From assembly GCA_020634615.1 (NCBI GenBank), contig JACKBI010000014.1, positions 1 to 64,000 on the forward strand: a stretch of 64,000 nucleotides of DNA, written 5' to 3'. Positions 50,510 through 59,655 of this stretch are shown in pieces. A model generated the notes under the pieces. The model made no database searches. It was not told the origin of the DNA and saw only the letters and a list, made by a program, of their open reading frames with translations. Each line of letters opens with the position of its first letter. The stretch's first letter is position 1. A program made the position numbers and the translations under genes. The stretch comes from Anaerolineales bacterium. Its GTDB lineage: Bacteria > Chloroflexota > Anaerolineae > JAAEKA01.

Positions 50510-53167
50510 TCAGCTCGTCCGCTGGAAGATCACTTCAAAGGAGTTGTGGAAAAGTGTATTGCCACCGCCGCCGCCGTCACCGCACTCTGCCTCGTCGGTG
50601 AAGTTGGAATGTACCGGGCCGGCGAACTCGGTGCTGGCCGGCGACCCATCGGGGTTGGCGATGAAAACGGAGTACTGGGCGATCTTCCACATGATGAACT
50701 CTGCCTGTCCCGGCCCCTTGGCTCCGCTGGGCATTCGGTCAAGAATGTCGCCATAGTTGCCAAAATTAGACTGGACCACCAGCGCACCGTCATAGGGGTT
50801 GCCGGCAGCATCAAGCACCTTGACGAAGATGTTGTGCAGACCGCGGTTCTCGCACGGAGAGAGACGCCGCGCCGAGACCAGGCGCCATTCCACAGACGGC
50901 GCGGGCGGCGCCTCAACAGCTGCCGCACGAACCTCCGGCTCCGGCTCGGCTACCACCACCTGCTGGCGCACCGGGACCGGTGTGTTGGTCGGCTCGGGCG
51001 TGAAGGTGGGTGTGGCCGTGGGCAGCGGCGTGTCGGTCGGCGTCGACGTGAAGGTCGGTGTCGGCGTTACCGTAGGCGTATCAGTGGGGATCGGCGTTTC
51101 AGTGGGCCACGGTGTGTAGGATGGGGTCGGTGCGACAGCATCCACTCCCAGCAAGGCAACAGCCAGCACGCCCAACTCCGGTGTCGGGGTGGGCGGCACT
51201 TCGACGCCACCAAAAGCTGGCAGCGCAGCTGACATCTGGATCTCACGGACTTCGGCTTCAGCCGCCGAGACGGGTCGCACCAGCGCCATGTAGGGCAACG
51301 CAAAGCCGCAGATGTACACCAGCAGCAGCAACAGCACAACAACCAGGATCTTGGTTACCGTGCTGGCATCCTGGAACCATGCGATCGCTCCGCTGATCCG
51401 ACTGCCAATGCCACCGGACTTGGTCGGTTCCGGGGCAGTCGTTGCGGCTGCTGGAGCCGGCTGAGAGGCTTTGGCTGGGGTGGCAGCCGCCACAGCGACC
51501 GCCGCAGCGGTTGGCTTGCCTTTCTTGGGAGGGGCAGCAGCCGGCCTCACCTCACTCTGGTTGGACGTTCGCAGGCGATTCTCCAGCACCCGGCTCAGGT
51601 TGAGCGCCAGGCTGGGGTACTGCAACATCAGGTCTTCGAAGTCCTCGCGCCGCAGCAACCAGACATCCAGATCAGTGACAGCGCGAGCGGTGGATGTACG
51701 CGGACCGTCAAGCAGTAACGCACCCTCGCCGAATACATCGCCGTCACTAAACAAGACTTCAGCCGTACCACCGGCGCCATTAGGAACCTCGACGCTGACC
51801 TGGCCACGTTCGACCATGAACAGACCGTCGGGCTCGTCACCGTTGTAGAACACGGTCTCGCCGGCGCGATAGCGGGCCGCCTGCAAACGGCGGCGCACAG
51901 CCTCAATCTGACTGCGGGAGAGACCTGACAGCAACGTGATCTTGCGCAGATGCTTGTCATAGAAGGCCTCATCAGCCGATGCAAGCCGCTGGGCAACTGT
52001 CTCGGTCACCGCAGCCTGAACAGCCGGATACCGTGCCAACAGCCGCTCGAAATCGCTGCGGTAGAGAACCCACAGATTGGTGTCGGTGGCGGCCAAAGCG
52101 CTGGAAGTGCGCGGCCGTCCGGTCACCAGCGCCATCTCGCCAAAATCGTTGCCGGCGGTCAGGCGGGCCAGCATTTCGTCGTCGCTGTGCAGCTCAATCT
52201 GGCCGCGCTCGACGAGGAACATGCCATTGCCAGGGTCCCCCTTGCGATAGACCAGCTCTCCGGCCGGCACGTGTTGCAATAGCAGCGCGGCTGCCAGTTG
52301 CTGCATCACATCGTCCGGCCAGCGGCTGAAAGTCGGTAACTGGCGCAGTCTTTCGATGGCGACCTTCTGGTCTTCCAGAGAAAGTGGCGCTCGCAGCTCC
52401 TGGCTCAGCGCAGCGCGCAGCTCGGGATACTGCATGGTCAGATCGGCAAAGGCCTGGGCGCTGAGCGTCCAGAGCGTGGCAGCTGTCACAGCCTCGGCTG
52501 TGCGCGTCGCCGCCTTGCCGGTCAGCAGCTCCATATCGCCGAAAACTGCGCCGGCTCCGACGCTGATGTCACCGAACGCGCCACTGGGATCACTGAGGCG
52601 CATCTGCCCGCGCTCCAGAATGTAAAGCGCGCTGGGCGGGTCACCGGCCGAGAAAAGGCGCTGACCTGCTGCCGCATCGGTGACTGCCAGTCTTTGTTCG
52701 GCGTCAAGCAGCGCGGCGCGGCTGGCTCGTCGCCAGCCCGGCACGGACTGCAAGCGGCTGAGAACATAGTTGCGCAAGGCAGCCACTGGCATACCGGCTG
52801 AGCGGCTGAGCGCCAGTCCCATGTCGGGATCGCGCTGCACCAGTTGTTCGAGGTCTCGGGAGGAGAGCGACTGAGCGCTGACCGCGCCGACTGCCTGCGC
52901 ACCGGAAGCGTGCGGCTGTTCGGCCAACATGTCCTGATCGCCCAGAGTACTGCCCGGTCCAACGGTTCCCAGTGCGACTCCCCGGTCGGTGACCAGACGC
53001 ACGTAACCGCTCTCGATGAGCAGCATGCGTGTCGCCAGCTCGCCAGCCTTGAAGATTGTCTCGCCCGCGGCAAACTGGACCGTGGTCAGACGTTCCTCGA
53101 TGGCTGAGAGTTGTGGCGGTCCGAGGCCGGCAAAAAGCGGCACCCGGCTAGTAAGTTGAGATGTCAC
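50510..53167 (-). CDS. Membrane protein with four cyclic-nucleotide-binding-like domains and an extracellular C-terminal domain
   Basis: GTG 53167, 9 bases after AAGGAG, gives 885 residues; ATG 53176 overlaps that site. Four cNMP-binding-like domains span about 8-125, 130-265, 270-400 and 405-530. Domains 3 and 4 keep the phosphate-binding cassette (NDFGEMALVTGRPRTSSA; FGEGALLLDGPRTSTA), while 1 and 2 are altered. A Pro/Ala linker, one membrane span (about 604-630), a Thr/Pro stretch (660-733) and a C-terminal domain (759-885) follow. That last domain is shared with the lipoprotein upstream. It probably carries an intracellular nucleotide signal to the surface or anchors a surface complex. 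No enzyme domain is present. Confidence 0.85.
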   Translation of the reverse strand: MTSQLTSRVPLFAGLGPPQLSAIEERLTTVQFAAGETIFKAGELATRMLLIESGYVRLVTDRGVALGTVGPGSTLGDQDMLAEQPHASGAQAVGAVSAQSLSSRDLEQLVQRDPDMGLALSRSAGMPVAALRNYVLSRLQSVPGWRRASRAALLDAEQRLAVTDAAAGQRLFSAGDPPSALYILERGQMRLSDPSGAFGDISVGAGAVFGDMELLTGKAATRTAEAVTAATLWTLSAQAFADLTMQYPELRAALSQELRAPLSLEDQKVAIERLRQLPTFSRWPDDVMQQLAAALLLQHVPAGELVYRKGDPGNGMFLVERGQIELHSDDEMLARLTAGNDFGEMALVTGRPRTSSALAATDTNLWVLYRSDFERLLARYPAVQAAVTETVAQRLASADEAFYDKHLRKITLLSGLSRSQIEAVRRRLQAARYRAGETVFYNGDEPDGLFMVERGQVSVEVPNGAGGTAEVLFSDGDVFGEGALLLDGPRTSTARAVTDLDVWLLRREDFEDLMLQYPSLALNLSRVLENRLRTSNQSEVRPAAAPPKKGKPTAAAVAVAAATPAKASQPAPAAATTAPEPTKSGGIGSRISGAIAWFQDASTVTKILVVVLLLLLVYICGFALPYMALVRPVSAAEAEVREIQMSAALPAFGGVEVPPTPTPELGVLAVALLGVDAVAPTPSYTPWPTETPIPTDTPTVTPTPTFTSTPTDTPLPTATPTFTPEPTNTPVPVRQQVVVAEPEPEVRAAAVEAPPAPSVEWRLVSARRLSPCENRGLHNIFVKVLDAAGNPYDGALVVQSNFGNYGDILDRMPSGAKGPGQAEFIMWKIAQYSVFIANPDGSPASTEFAGPVHSNFTDEAECGDGGGGGNTLFHNSFEVIFQRTS

Positions 53168-53275
53168 GAGGTGCATCTCCTTTTTCGAAGGGATTGGTGA
53201 CAAGCACCTGATGTCGTGCAAGCGCGCGATACAGAAAACTTGTCAAGCGTGACTCGTCCGGCGCTGGATGGCTCA

Positions 53276-54583
53276 CTACTGGCGCTGGAATGTCACTTCG
53301 TAGACGTAATGGTCGAAAGCAAACAGATATTGCTGGCCTTCCAGATCCGCTCTGCAGCTATCCGCGTCAGGATGCGGTTTGCACGAGCAATAACCAGCGT
53401 CAAGCATCAACTGGAAAGGTGGCCAATCAGAACTCATACCCGGTGACTGAGGGCTGAGCGAGTTGTTGTTGCCGTCTACGATCTCGACGACACCGCCGCC
53501 GTGCTTATAGATGTCAAACTGCACTCGACCTGGCCCCTTGCCCTGGTCGCCAGTGACATTGATCTGACCGGTGTAAATCTCGCGCACCCGAACGCCATCG
53601 ACCGGACTGCCATTAGCATCGACGACCGTTACATCAATGCTGTGATCGCCGCTGTTACAGTGCTGCGCATCCACACCAACCGGCTTCAAGCGAAAACCGG
53701 TCAATACGTAGGCAGTTGACGCTTGTGGAGGAGGCGCTGCTGGCGATGTCGCGGTTGGCGGTGCAGAAGCGGCAGACGGTGTGTTGGTCGGCCGCGGTGT
53801 GGGCGGTGCTGCCACGTTCTGGGCGATCTGCACGTCGTCGGTCGCGCTGGCTGTCACCAGCGAGGCAGCCAGCCAGCCTTCGCTTCCATCAGGCAACGTA
53901 ACCTGCCACCATTTGCTATCCTGGCTGCGCGCCAGAATGTCGAGCTCGTCGCCGGCCTGCACCTGACCGAGCACGGCATAAGCAGTGCCCGGACCACCGC
54001 GCACGTTCATCTGCGAGTCGACCAGGACCACCGCGCGTGGCTCCGGTGTTTCAGTCGGCGCGTCGGTAGGTTCGGGGACTTCGGTGGGCGTATCGGTCGG
54101 GGCAGGTGTGTCGGTCGGCGTAGCCGTTGGTTCCGGCGTGTCGGTGGGGGCCATCGTGGCCGTAGCGGGAGGAGCGAGCGCCACCGGAATATCCGCGCCG
54201 CTAGCGGCGGCAGTTGCCACAAAATCAGTCGTCATCCGGCTGGACATTCCCAGTCCACTGGCAAGATTGGCCAACTCGAGGGTCGTTTGAGTATCCGCGC
54301 CCTGCGCGATAAACGACTCAGCAAGAGCCAGCACCGCTTGCGGGGGAGCAGTCAGGGTCAAAGCGTTCAGTGCTTCCTGAGCCGCTTCCAGATCTTCGGT
54401 TGCCGCAAAGCGGTCTGCGATGGCCACAATAGCTGCGTTGCGTTCTTCGGTCGTGGCAGGGCCGGCTGGTTGATCCTTACGAGCGGGACACCCGCTCAGG
54501 ACCAGTGCAGCCAACAGCAGTGCGGCGACAAAACCGTAGCGCCGTTGGCGCAAAGTAACATGTGAAATTTTCAAAGTTGGCAT
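53276..54583 (-). CDS. Lipoprotein with SH3b domain and the same C-terminal domain as the cNMP protein
   Basis: 435 residues with lipobox LSGC (Cys32). A helical region (AAQEALNALTLTAPPQAVLA) is followed by a Thr/Pro/Glu linker, then an SH3b domain (MNVRGGPGTAYAVLGQVQAG, SKWWQVTLPDGSEGWLA) and the C-terminal domain. The latter shares the pattern CNxGxHxIxVxVxDAxGxP, then KGPG, F-I/M-W/Y-K and final FEV/YEVxFQR with the neighbouring cNMP protein. The two genes are on one strand, 108 bases apart, lipoprotein first. Both probably work at the cell surface. Confidence 0.82.
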   Translation of the reverse strand: MPTLKISHVTLRQRRYGFVAALLLAALVLSGCPARKDQPAGPATTEERNAAIVAIADRFAATEDLEAAQEALNALTLTAPPQAVLALAESFIAQGADTQTTLELANLASGLGMSSRMTTDFVATAAASGADIPVALAPPATATMAPTDTPEPTATPTDTPAPTDTPTEVPEPTDAPTETPEPRAVVLVDSQMNVRGGPGTAYAVLGQVQAGDELDILARSQDSKWWQVTLPDGSEGWLAASLVTASATDDVQIAQNVAAPPTPRPTNTPSAASAPPTATSPAAPPPQASTAYVLTGFRLKPVGVDAQHCNSGDHSIDVTVVDANGSPVDGVRVREIYTGQINVTGDQGKGPGRVQFDIYKHGGGVVEIVDGNNNSLSPQSPGMSSDWPPFQLMLDAGYCSCKPHPDADSCRADLEGQQYLFAFDHYVYEVTFQRQ

Positions 54584-54682
54584 AGATAAGGGAATCGCAC
54601 CGCAAGGCGGACAATTCCCTTCTCACTCCTTCAAACTTAGCGAAATGGTAGAGCCGGCGTATAATAACTCGGTTCTAACCAG

Positions 54683-54767
54683 TGCCGAAGGTGGGACTCG
54701 AACCCACATGAGCGTTATGCTCAACGGTTTTTGAGACCGTCGCGTCTGCCTGTTCCGCCACTTCGGC
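54683..54767 (-). tRNA. tRNA-Leu (anticodon CAA)
   Basis: 85 bases read on the minus strand from 54767. Acceptor GCCGAAG pairs with CTTCGGC, the anticodon loop is CTCAAAA between ACGGT and ACCGT, there is a long variable arm (TGAGCATAACGCTCA) as in Leu tRNAs, and the T arm has GGGTTCGAGTCCC. CCA is not encoded. Confidence 0.96.
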
Positions 54768-54961
54768 ATTGCAGAATCGTCAAGAGTATAGCCGATGAAA
54801 TCCATTTCGTCAAACTTATCACTAATCCGCCTTCAACTGAAGTTGCGCACAGCGCAGGCCTGACGGCCCTAACGGTGCAGCCGAGCTGTTACCAGGACAC
54901 ATCAGCTGCTCCAACTTGAGACTGGGACTCAGAACCACCAGTCCTACCGACACAGCACCCA

Positions 54962-55552
54962 ATGGACGAACAACGTCTGATCGAGGCAGCAAGCCGCGGA
55001 GACTTGGCTGCATTTAATCAATTAGTCATGTCCTATCAGGCTATGGCATACAATCTGGCCTTCCGCATTCTTGGCACCGGAGACTCGGCGCAGGACGCGA
55101 CGCAGGAGGCGTTTATCAAGGCCTATCGCAACCTCGGCCAGTATCGCGGTGGGTCGTTCAAGGCGTGGTTGCTGCGCATTGTCACCAACGCTTGCTACGA
55201 TTATCTGCGGCAGGTGCAGCGCAGGCCGACCAGTTCGCTGGACGATCTTTCGGCGGATCCCGAATACACCGGCCAGTTGATTGATCCGCTGGAGGCGCCG
55301 TCCGATTACGCGCTGCGCCAGGAGTTGTCCACACTCATTCAACGGGGAATCGCCAGCCTGCCCATCGAGCAGCGCACTGTGCTGGTTCTGTCCGACATTG
55401 AGGGGTTGAGCTACGAAGAAATCGCGCAGGCGATGGACACCTCACTGGGAACGGTGAAGTCACGGCTCAGCCGCGCACGGGCAAAACTGCGCGATTATCT
55501 GCTGGAACGACAGGAACTTTTGCCCTCGCGCTATCGTCTAGGAAACGACTGA
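54962..55552 (+). CDS. ECF-type RNA polymerase sigma factor
   Basis: 196 residues. Region 2: YQAMAYNLAFRILGTGDSAQ, DATQEAFIKAYRNLGQYRGG, FKAWLLRIVTNACYDYLRQ. Region 4: LPIEQRTVLVLSDIEGLSYE, TSLGTVKSRLSRARAKLRDY. No good Shine-Dalgarno precedes the ATG. The next gene, 42 bases on, encodes a membrane protein that is probably its anti-sigma. Confidence 0.94.
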   Translation: MDEQRLIEAASRGDLAAFNQLVMSYQAMAYNLAFRILGTGDSAQDATQEAFIKAYRNLGQYRGGSFKAWLLRIVTNACYDYLRQVQRRPTSSLDDLSADPEYTGQLIDPLEAPSDYALRQELSTLIQRGIASLPIEQRTVLVLSDIEGLSYEEIAQAMDTSLGTVKSRLSRARAKLRDYLLERQELLPSRYRLGND

Positions 55553-55594
55553 TGGACAAGCAATCAACGAACTTTTGAAGAGCAGACTAACGCA

Positions 55595-56170
55595 ATGAAC
55601 TTTCGCACTGAAGACCGTGACCAATTGCTTTCGGCATACCTGGACGGACAAACGTCGCCACGGGAGCAAGCACGCGTGGCAGCCCTGCTGGAAGACGACC
55701 CGGTTGCCCGCAGTGACCTGCAAACGCTGACCTATACCCGCCAACTGCTGGCCGAGACGCCGCGCGTGCCGGTACCGCGCGCGTTCACACTGAACGAATC
55801 GATGGTCGGCGTGCGCAGACCGGAACGCGCCGGCTGGCTGGCTTGGCTGCAACCAGCCCATCTGCGGCTGGCCACAGCGATGATGGCTATCCTGCTGGTG
55901 GTGCTGGTGGCCGGCGACTTCGGGACGCGCTGGCAAGCAAGCGGCCATACATCGGCCAGCGCGTTAGTGGCGCCCGCTGGCGGATTGGCGCTGGATCAGG
56001 GCGATCCGACCGGGATTACAGCCGCAAAAACGGCGACGACCGAGTCAGGCATCGCGTCGCCAGCCACATTCCTGGGCCTGCCACAGACGACGTTGCTGGC
56101 ACTGGAGGTTGGACTGGCGATCCTGGTGCTCCTGCTGCTGGCTGCAGGCTGGCGAATGACACGGGCCTGA
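55595..56170 (+). CDS. Membrane anti-sigma-like protein
   Basis: 191 residues. The N-terminal 60 residues (DRDQLLSAYLDGQTSPREQA, then RVAALLEDDPVARSDL) match the anti-sigma N-domain layout, although the HxxxCxxC zinc residues are absent. There are two membrane spans: LATAMMAILLVVLVAGDF and the C-terminal LALEVGLAILVLLLLAAGW. Position directly after the sigma gene supports the role. Confidence 0.82.
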   Translation: MNFRTEDRDQLLSAYLDGQTSPREQARVAALLEDDPVARSDLQTLTYTRQLLAETPRVPVPRAFTLNESMVGVRRPERAGWLAWLQPAHLRLATAMMAILLVVLVAGDFGTRWQASGHTSASALVAPAGGLALDQGDPTGITAAKTATTESGIASPATFLGLPQTTLLALEVGLAILVLLLLAAGWRMTRA

Positions 56171-56196
56171 CCGGCGAACACCGACAAAAAAACATG

Positions 56197-56231
56197 AAAC
56201 GCCCTTCTGTACAGGAGGGCGTTTTTCATGC
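56197..56231 (+). terminator. Terminator after the sigma/anti-sigma pair
   Basis: AAACGCCCT, loop, AGGGCGTTTTTC, with a T-run. Confidence 0.88.
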
Positions 56232-56248
56232 CCACTGCTTCCCCTCCC

Positions 56249-56326
56249 TCCTCGTACTCGTCCTCGTACTATCGAATCATCCGAATAAGGACGAGTACGA
56301 GGACAAGTAAGAGTACGAGTACGAAA
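56249..56326. repeat. TACTCGT-type inverted and tandem repeat
   Basis: CTCGTACTCGTCCTCGTAC and, after a short loop, GACGAGTACGAGGAC plus GAGTACGAGTACG. The two halves are complementary, so a long hairpin can form. The unit is a hexamer-like GTACTC/GAGTAC string. Confidence 0.7.
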
Positions 56327-56376
56327 TGACGGGGTACCGGTTTCGCCGGCGGGGAGTGCTGGTGTAGAATACACGT

Positions 56377-57228
56377 ATGCCCGAACTTCCTGAAGTTGAG
56401 AACTCCATACGCGATCTGAAACCGTTGCTGGTTGGGCGACGCTTTGAAGGTGTAGACGTGCGCTGGCCCCGTTTGTTGAGCGGGATGCGAGCCGAGGATT
56501 TCACCGCGCGCCTGCTGGGCCGCCAGATCATCAACGCTGACCGGCGGGGCAAACATCTGCTGTTTGCCCTGGATGACGGACAAACGCTGATGGTGCATCT
56601 GCGGATGACCGGCCAGCTGCGCGTCGCGCCGCCGGACGAGCCGCCGACCGTCTACGATCACCTCATCTTTGCGTTAAGCGATGGCATGGAATTGCGCTAT
56701 CAGGATCCGCGCAAGTTTGGCCGGTTTCTCCTGACCACGGATCCGCAGCAGGCGCTGGCAAAGCTCGGCCCTGAGCCGTTGAGCGAATCTTTTACCCCCG
56801 TAGTTCTGTTCGAGAAGATTCAAGGCCGCCGGGCAGCCATCAAGGGGTTGTTGCTAAACCAGTCAGTCGTAGCTGGACTGGGCAACATTTACGCCGACGA
56901 GGCGTTGTTCCAGGCAGGCATCCATCCGCAGACCCCGGGTGAAGCGCTGACGCTGGCCGACTCAAGTCGCCTGCACAGCGCCATCCGCCAGACCTTGGCG
57001 ACGGCGATCCGCGAGGGGGGCAGCACGTTGGGCCGCAGCGGCATTGCCAACTATCGCCGTCCCAACGGCGTGGCAGGGCACTACCAGGAACGACACCGGG
57101 TATACGGTCGGGCAGGCAAGCCGTGCCTCGTCTGTGGCGGCCCGATCCACCGGGTCCAGGTCGCCCAGCGCAGCACGCACTTCTGCCCACACTGTCAGCC
57201 AGATGGCCGCGCTATTCAGAGCGATTGA
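56377..57228 (+). CDS. mutM: Formamidopyrimidine-DNA glycosylase
   Basis: 283 residues. MPELPEVENSIRDL gives the catalytic Pro and Glu; GKHLLFALDDGQTLMVHLRM has the active Lys region; VAGLGNIYADEALFQAGIHP is the H2TH. The zinc finger CLVCGG...HFCPHC is intact. It excises 8-oxoguanine. A TAGAAT box (56365-56370) ends 6 bases before the ATG, so the message could be leaderless. Confidence 0.96.
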   Translation: MPELPEVENSIRDLKPLLVGRRFEGVDVRWPRLLSGMRAEDFTARLLGRQIINADRRGKHLLFALDDGQTLMVHLRMTGQLRVAPPDEPPTVYDHLIFALSDGMELRYQDPRKFGRFLLTTDPQQALAKLGPEPLSESFTPVVLFEKIQGRRAAIKGLLLNQSVVAGLGNIYADEALFQAGIHPQTPGEALTLADSSRLHSAIRQTLATAIREGGSTLGRSGIANYRRPNGVAGHYQERHRVYGRAGKPCLVCGGPIHRVQVAQRSTHFCPHCQPDGRAIQSD

Positions 57229-57469
57229 TATTGAAATTGATGTCGAGCTCAGCCGGACCGGCTTGTTTGGCAGCCTTGAACTTGGACTGCAACTCCGCAC
57301 GCCGCTGGGCCTCGGCGGCCGCACCGGCGCTGCGCACCTCACCCAGATAGGCGCGGATGTCGCCCTGCAATTCCTCGCCGCGCTTGGGCGCCAGGATGCC
57401 GGCCACTGCCACGCCGACGGCCGCTCCAATGATCAATCCACCTGCCAATTTGATAAGAGAACCAAACAT
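57212..57469 (-). CDS. YtxH-domain protein
   Basis: 85 residues. The Gly-rich membrane segment KLAGGLIIGAAVGVAVAGIL is followed by APKRGEELQGDIRAYLGEV, the YtxH signature, and a charged helix. It is convergent with mutM and overlaps its end by 17 bases. Function in the family is unknown, often linked to general stress. Confidence 0.85.
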   Translation of the reverse strand: MFGSLIKLAGGLIIGAAVGVAVAGILAPKRGEELQGDIRAYLGEVRSAGAAAEAQRRAELQSKFKAAKQAGPAELDINFNINRSE

Positions 57470-57573
57470 GGGGAAAACTCCTCAACTGTCGAAGTATCGT
57501 GATGGTCGGGCCGATGCCCGCTGGAATTATACCTGACCTCCGGCCGCCTTGCAACACGGACGATCATCTCACC

Positions 57574-57764
57574 GGGCTTCTCAAAAGTCGAGATCACGCT
57601 CGTACCAGTCACCCTGAACGGATCTGACGAAAAACTGCGCAGGCATTCAAGGCAAGTGAAGGGTCTTTCCTGGAGTACGCGAGATGTTTCACTGCGCCAT
57701 GTGAACGTGCTAGTTGCCTTTTCGAGCCGCTCAACATGACGATTGCGGGACTTTTGAGAAGTCC
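57574..57764. mobile_element. MITE-like element, 191 bp
   Basis: GGGCTTCTCAAAAGTC (57574-57589) and GACTTTTGAGAAGTCC (57749-57764) are inverted repeats, 15 of 16 bases. Inside are GTCACCCTGAACGG, GAAGGGTCTTTC, AGATGTTTCACTGCGCC and GCTCAACATGACG, the core of a common 'GTCACCCTGAGCGAAGCGAAGGGTCT' type repeat. No clear target duplication is visible and no protein is encoded. Confidence 0.65.
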
Positions 57765-57788
57765 TGTATTCTCACCACGCGCCATCAC

Positions 57789-57847
57789 GGACAGACGACG
57801 GTCCAGCGGGGTCTGTTGACCAGACCCGACTGAACCGTCGTCTGTCC
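57789..57847. repeat. Nested 59-bp palindrome
   Basis: Outer arms GGACAGACGACGGT (57789-57802) and the exact complement (57834-57847). An inner GGGTCTG/CAGACCC hairpin sits in the middle. No T-run follows, so it is not an ordinary terminator, though it lies 3' of the RskA-like gene. Confidence 0.8.
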
Positions 57848-57921
57848 AATTCTGCAAGAGCTACACGCTGGGGGCCAGCCACAGAACCACCACCACGGCG
57901 CGGGGAACGAGATAAGCTGTG

Positions 57922-58761
57922 CTAGCTGGGATAATCCGCGCCGTAGAGACTGCCGCCGATCGTCGGAGCGGACGTAGGTCCAACGCTGCCAGTGGCCGGT
58001 TCCGCCGTGACGCGCACGGAGTCGTACTGTCCCATGGGCAACGGCGCGGTGAACACCAGCTTGCCATAGCCCGCGCCGTCTGCCTCAAAAAGGCCGACGC
58101 TGATGACCTGGTCGCCCTGGCCCAGCCAGACCTGATACGCCTCGCCGGAATCTAGCACAGGCATATTCTCGGCCAGCAGAAAGCCCTGCGACTCTTCCGG
58201 ACTACAGACAATCGCTCCATAGGCGGCTGTCGCCACACCGGCCGGGCCGGCCGGCAACCCGATCCGCACGTTCGTGCCCTCGCCCACCTGTGTCAGGACT
58301 GCAACCTGCTGCCCGAGCCTGCTCTCCAGGTCATCCAGAGAGCCGCGCAGCCCGCCGACCTGGGTCATCAGATACACGTTGACTGCCAGCAACGCAACCA
58401 GGGCAATGGCTGCCAGCACGGGTAGAGGACGCGCGCCCGCACCTGCCAGCGTTGCAACAAACCGTTGCCACAGTGTGGGACCTTTTTCTTGCAGCCGTGA
58501 CTGACTTGATGGGGCGACGGACGCCGGCGACGCCGCGACCGATGTGGCTGCAACCAGCTTGTTCGCCAGGCCGGCAGGCGCGGCAACAACAGGCGCGCTG
58601 TATAGCAGCGCCTCTGACAGAGCCAGATAGTCCGCCACCTCAGCAGCCGCATTCGGACATGCGCCCAGGTGCGCTTCCACCAACTTCGTCTCGTCGGGAT
58701 CAGTCGCGCCCAGGCAGTATGCCGGAATCAAATCATGAATTTCAATACAATCAGTTGTCAT
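57922..58761 (-). CDS. RskA-like anti-sigma factor
   Basis: ATG 58761 gives 279 residues; an upstream in-frame start exists at 58797. The N-terminal zinc-anti-sigma region (CIEIHDLIPAYCLGATDPDE, VEAHLGACPNAAAE) keeps His and one Cys but has Ala where the second Cys of HxxxCxxC is expected. One membrane span (LPVLAAIALVALLAVNVYLM) is followed by the RskA extracytoplasmic domain (QVWLGQGDQVISVGLFEADG). It would hold the sigma encoded just upstream inactive until cleaved. Confidence 0.9.
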   Translation of the reverse strand: MTTDCIEIHDLIPAYCLGATDPDETKLVEAHLGACPNAAAEVADYLALSEALLYSAPVVAAPAGLANKLVAATSVAASPASVAPSSQSRLQEKGPTLWQRFVATLAGAGARPLPVLAAIALVALLAVNVYLMTQVGGLRGSLDDLESRLGQQVAVLTQVGEGTNVRIGLPAGPAGVATAAYGAIVCSPEESQGFLLAENMPVLDSGEAYQVWLGQGDQVISVGLFEADGAGYGKLVFTAPLPMGQYDSVRVTAEPATGSVGPTSAPTIGGSLYGADYPS

Positions 58762-58880
58762 CTCTTCAAGCACCAATACAGTGCCATGTATCCGCATATT
58801 TGTGGAGTCGACCGTCTTGTCGCAGCCGCAGCAGATACACCTTTCCTGTGCTTAATACGCAGTGAAAGTAAACTTTGGAT

Positions 58881-59474
58881 TTAGCTTACGGTCGAGCTTT
58901 CTTGCGACTCAATCCAAAGAGAACGTAGTTTCTGCAAGCCAGAACGCAATCTTGTTTTCACCGTGCCCAGCGGCCACTGAAGGTGTTCTGCCAGCTCGCT
59001 GTGGGTCATGCCATGAAAGAAAGCCAGCTCGATCACCAGCGCCTGCTCCTGCGGCAGCGTGGTGATGTATTGTCGCAGCAGTTGCCCATCCATCCAGCGG
59101 CGATCACCAAACGCAGCCGGCGCGCTTGCATGGTCAGCCAGGCTGTCGAGATACGGACCGGTTGAGGAAGAGTGCCGCTGCTCGCGACGCAGGCGGTCAA
59201 TGGCCGCATAGCGTGCGATAGTCAACAGCCAACTGCTAAGCTGGCCACGGGAGATGTCCCATTGCTCGGACTTGTGCCACACCTTGAGAAAGGTATCCTG
59301 GGTTGCTTCCTCGGCAAGCTGTGGATCCTGCAGGACGCGCAGTGTCAGGCCGTAGACCTGACCGCCGAAACGCTCGTAAAGCTCCATCAGAGCGGCCTGA
59401 TCCTGGTTGACAATCCGCAGCATGAGCGCGGCATCAGCCGCGTCTTGAGGTGTCTGGGTGTCGGAAGCAGCCAT
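58881..59474 (-). CDS. ECF sigma factor (SigK-like)
   Basis: 197 residues. Region 2: LYERFGGQVYGLTLRVLQDP, DTFLKVWHKSEQWDISRGQL, SWLLTIARYAAIDRLRREQR. Region 4: LPQEQALVIELAFFHGMTHS and LQWPLGTVKTRLRSGLQKLR. It is followed by the RskA-like gene, the SigK-RskA order, which in known cases responds to envelope or redox stress. Confidence 0.93.
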   Translation of the reverse strand: MAASDTQTPQDAADAALMLRIVNQDQAALMELYERFGGQVYGLTLRVLQDPQLAEEATQDTFLKVWHKSEQWDISRGQLSSWLLTIARYAAIDRLRREQRHSSSTGPYLDSLADHASAPAAFGDRRWMDGQLLRQYITTLPQEQALVIELAFFHGMTHSELAEHLQWPLGTVKTRLRSGLQKLRSLWIESQESSTVS

Positions 59475-59655
59475 TGACAGAGTTTAACACAAAAACGCGA
59501 CGATACCAAAGGCACCGGCGATTTGGCGCAACAGCGATACGAGATTTGCCAGAATTCGCGCCAGATCAATCCAACAGTGGCATCGTGCACGTATCTTGAG
59601 AGGCAGCGTTGACAACCGCCGCCCGATTCTGATGCACGAAACCAAGGAGGAGTTT

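Larger units (their letters stand above)
57470..57921. other. Intergenic region with two repeat elements
   Basis: 452 bases without a gene. It holds an element with terminal inverted repeats (57574-57764) and a nested palindrome (57789-57847). Confidence 0.7.
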
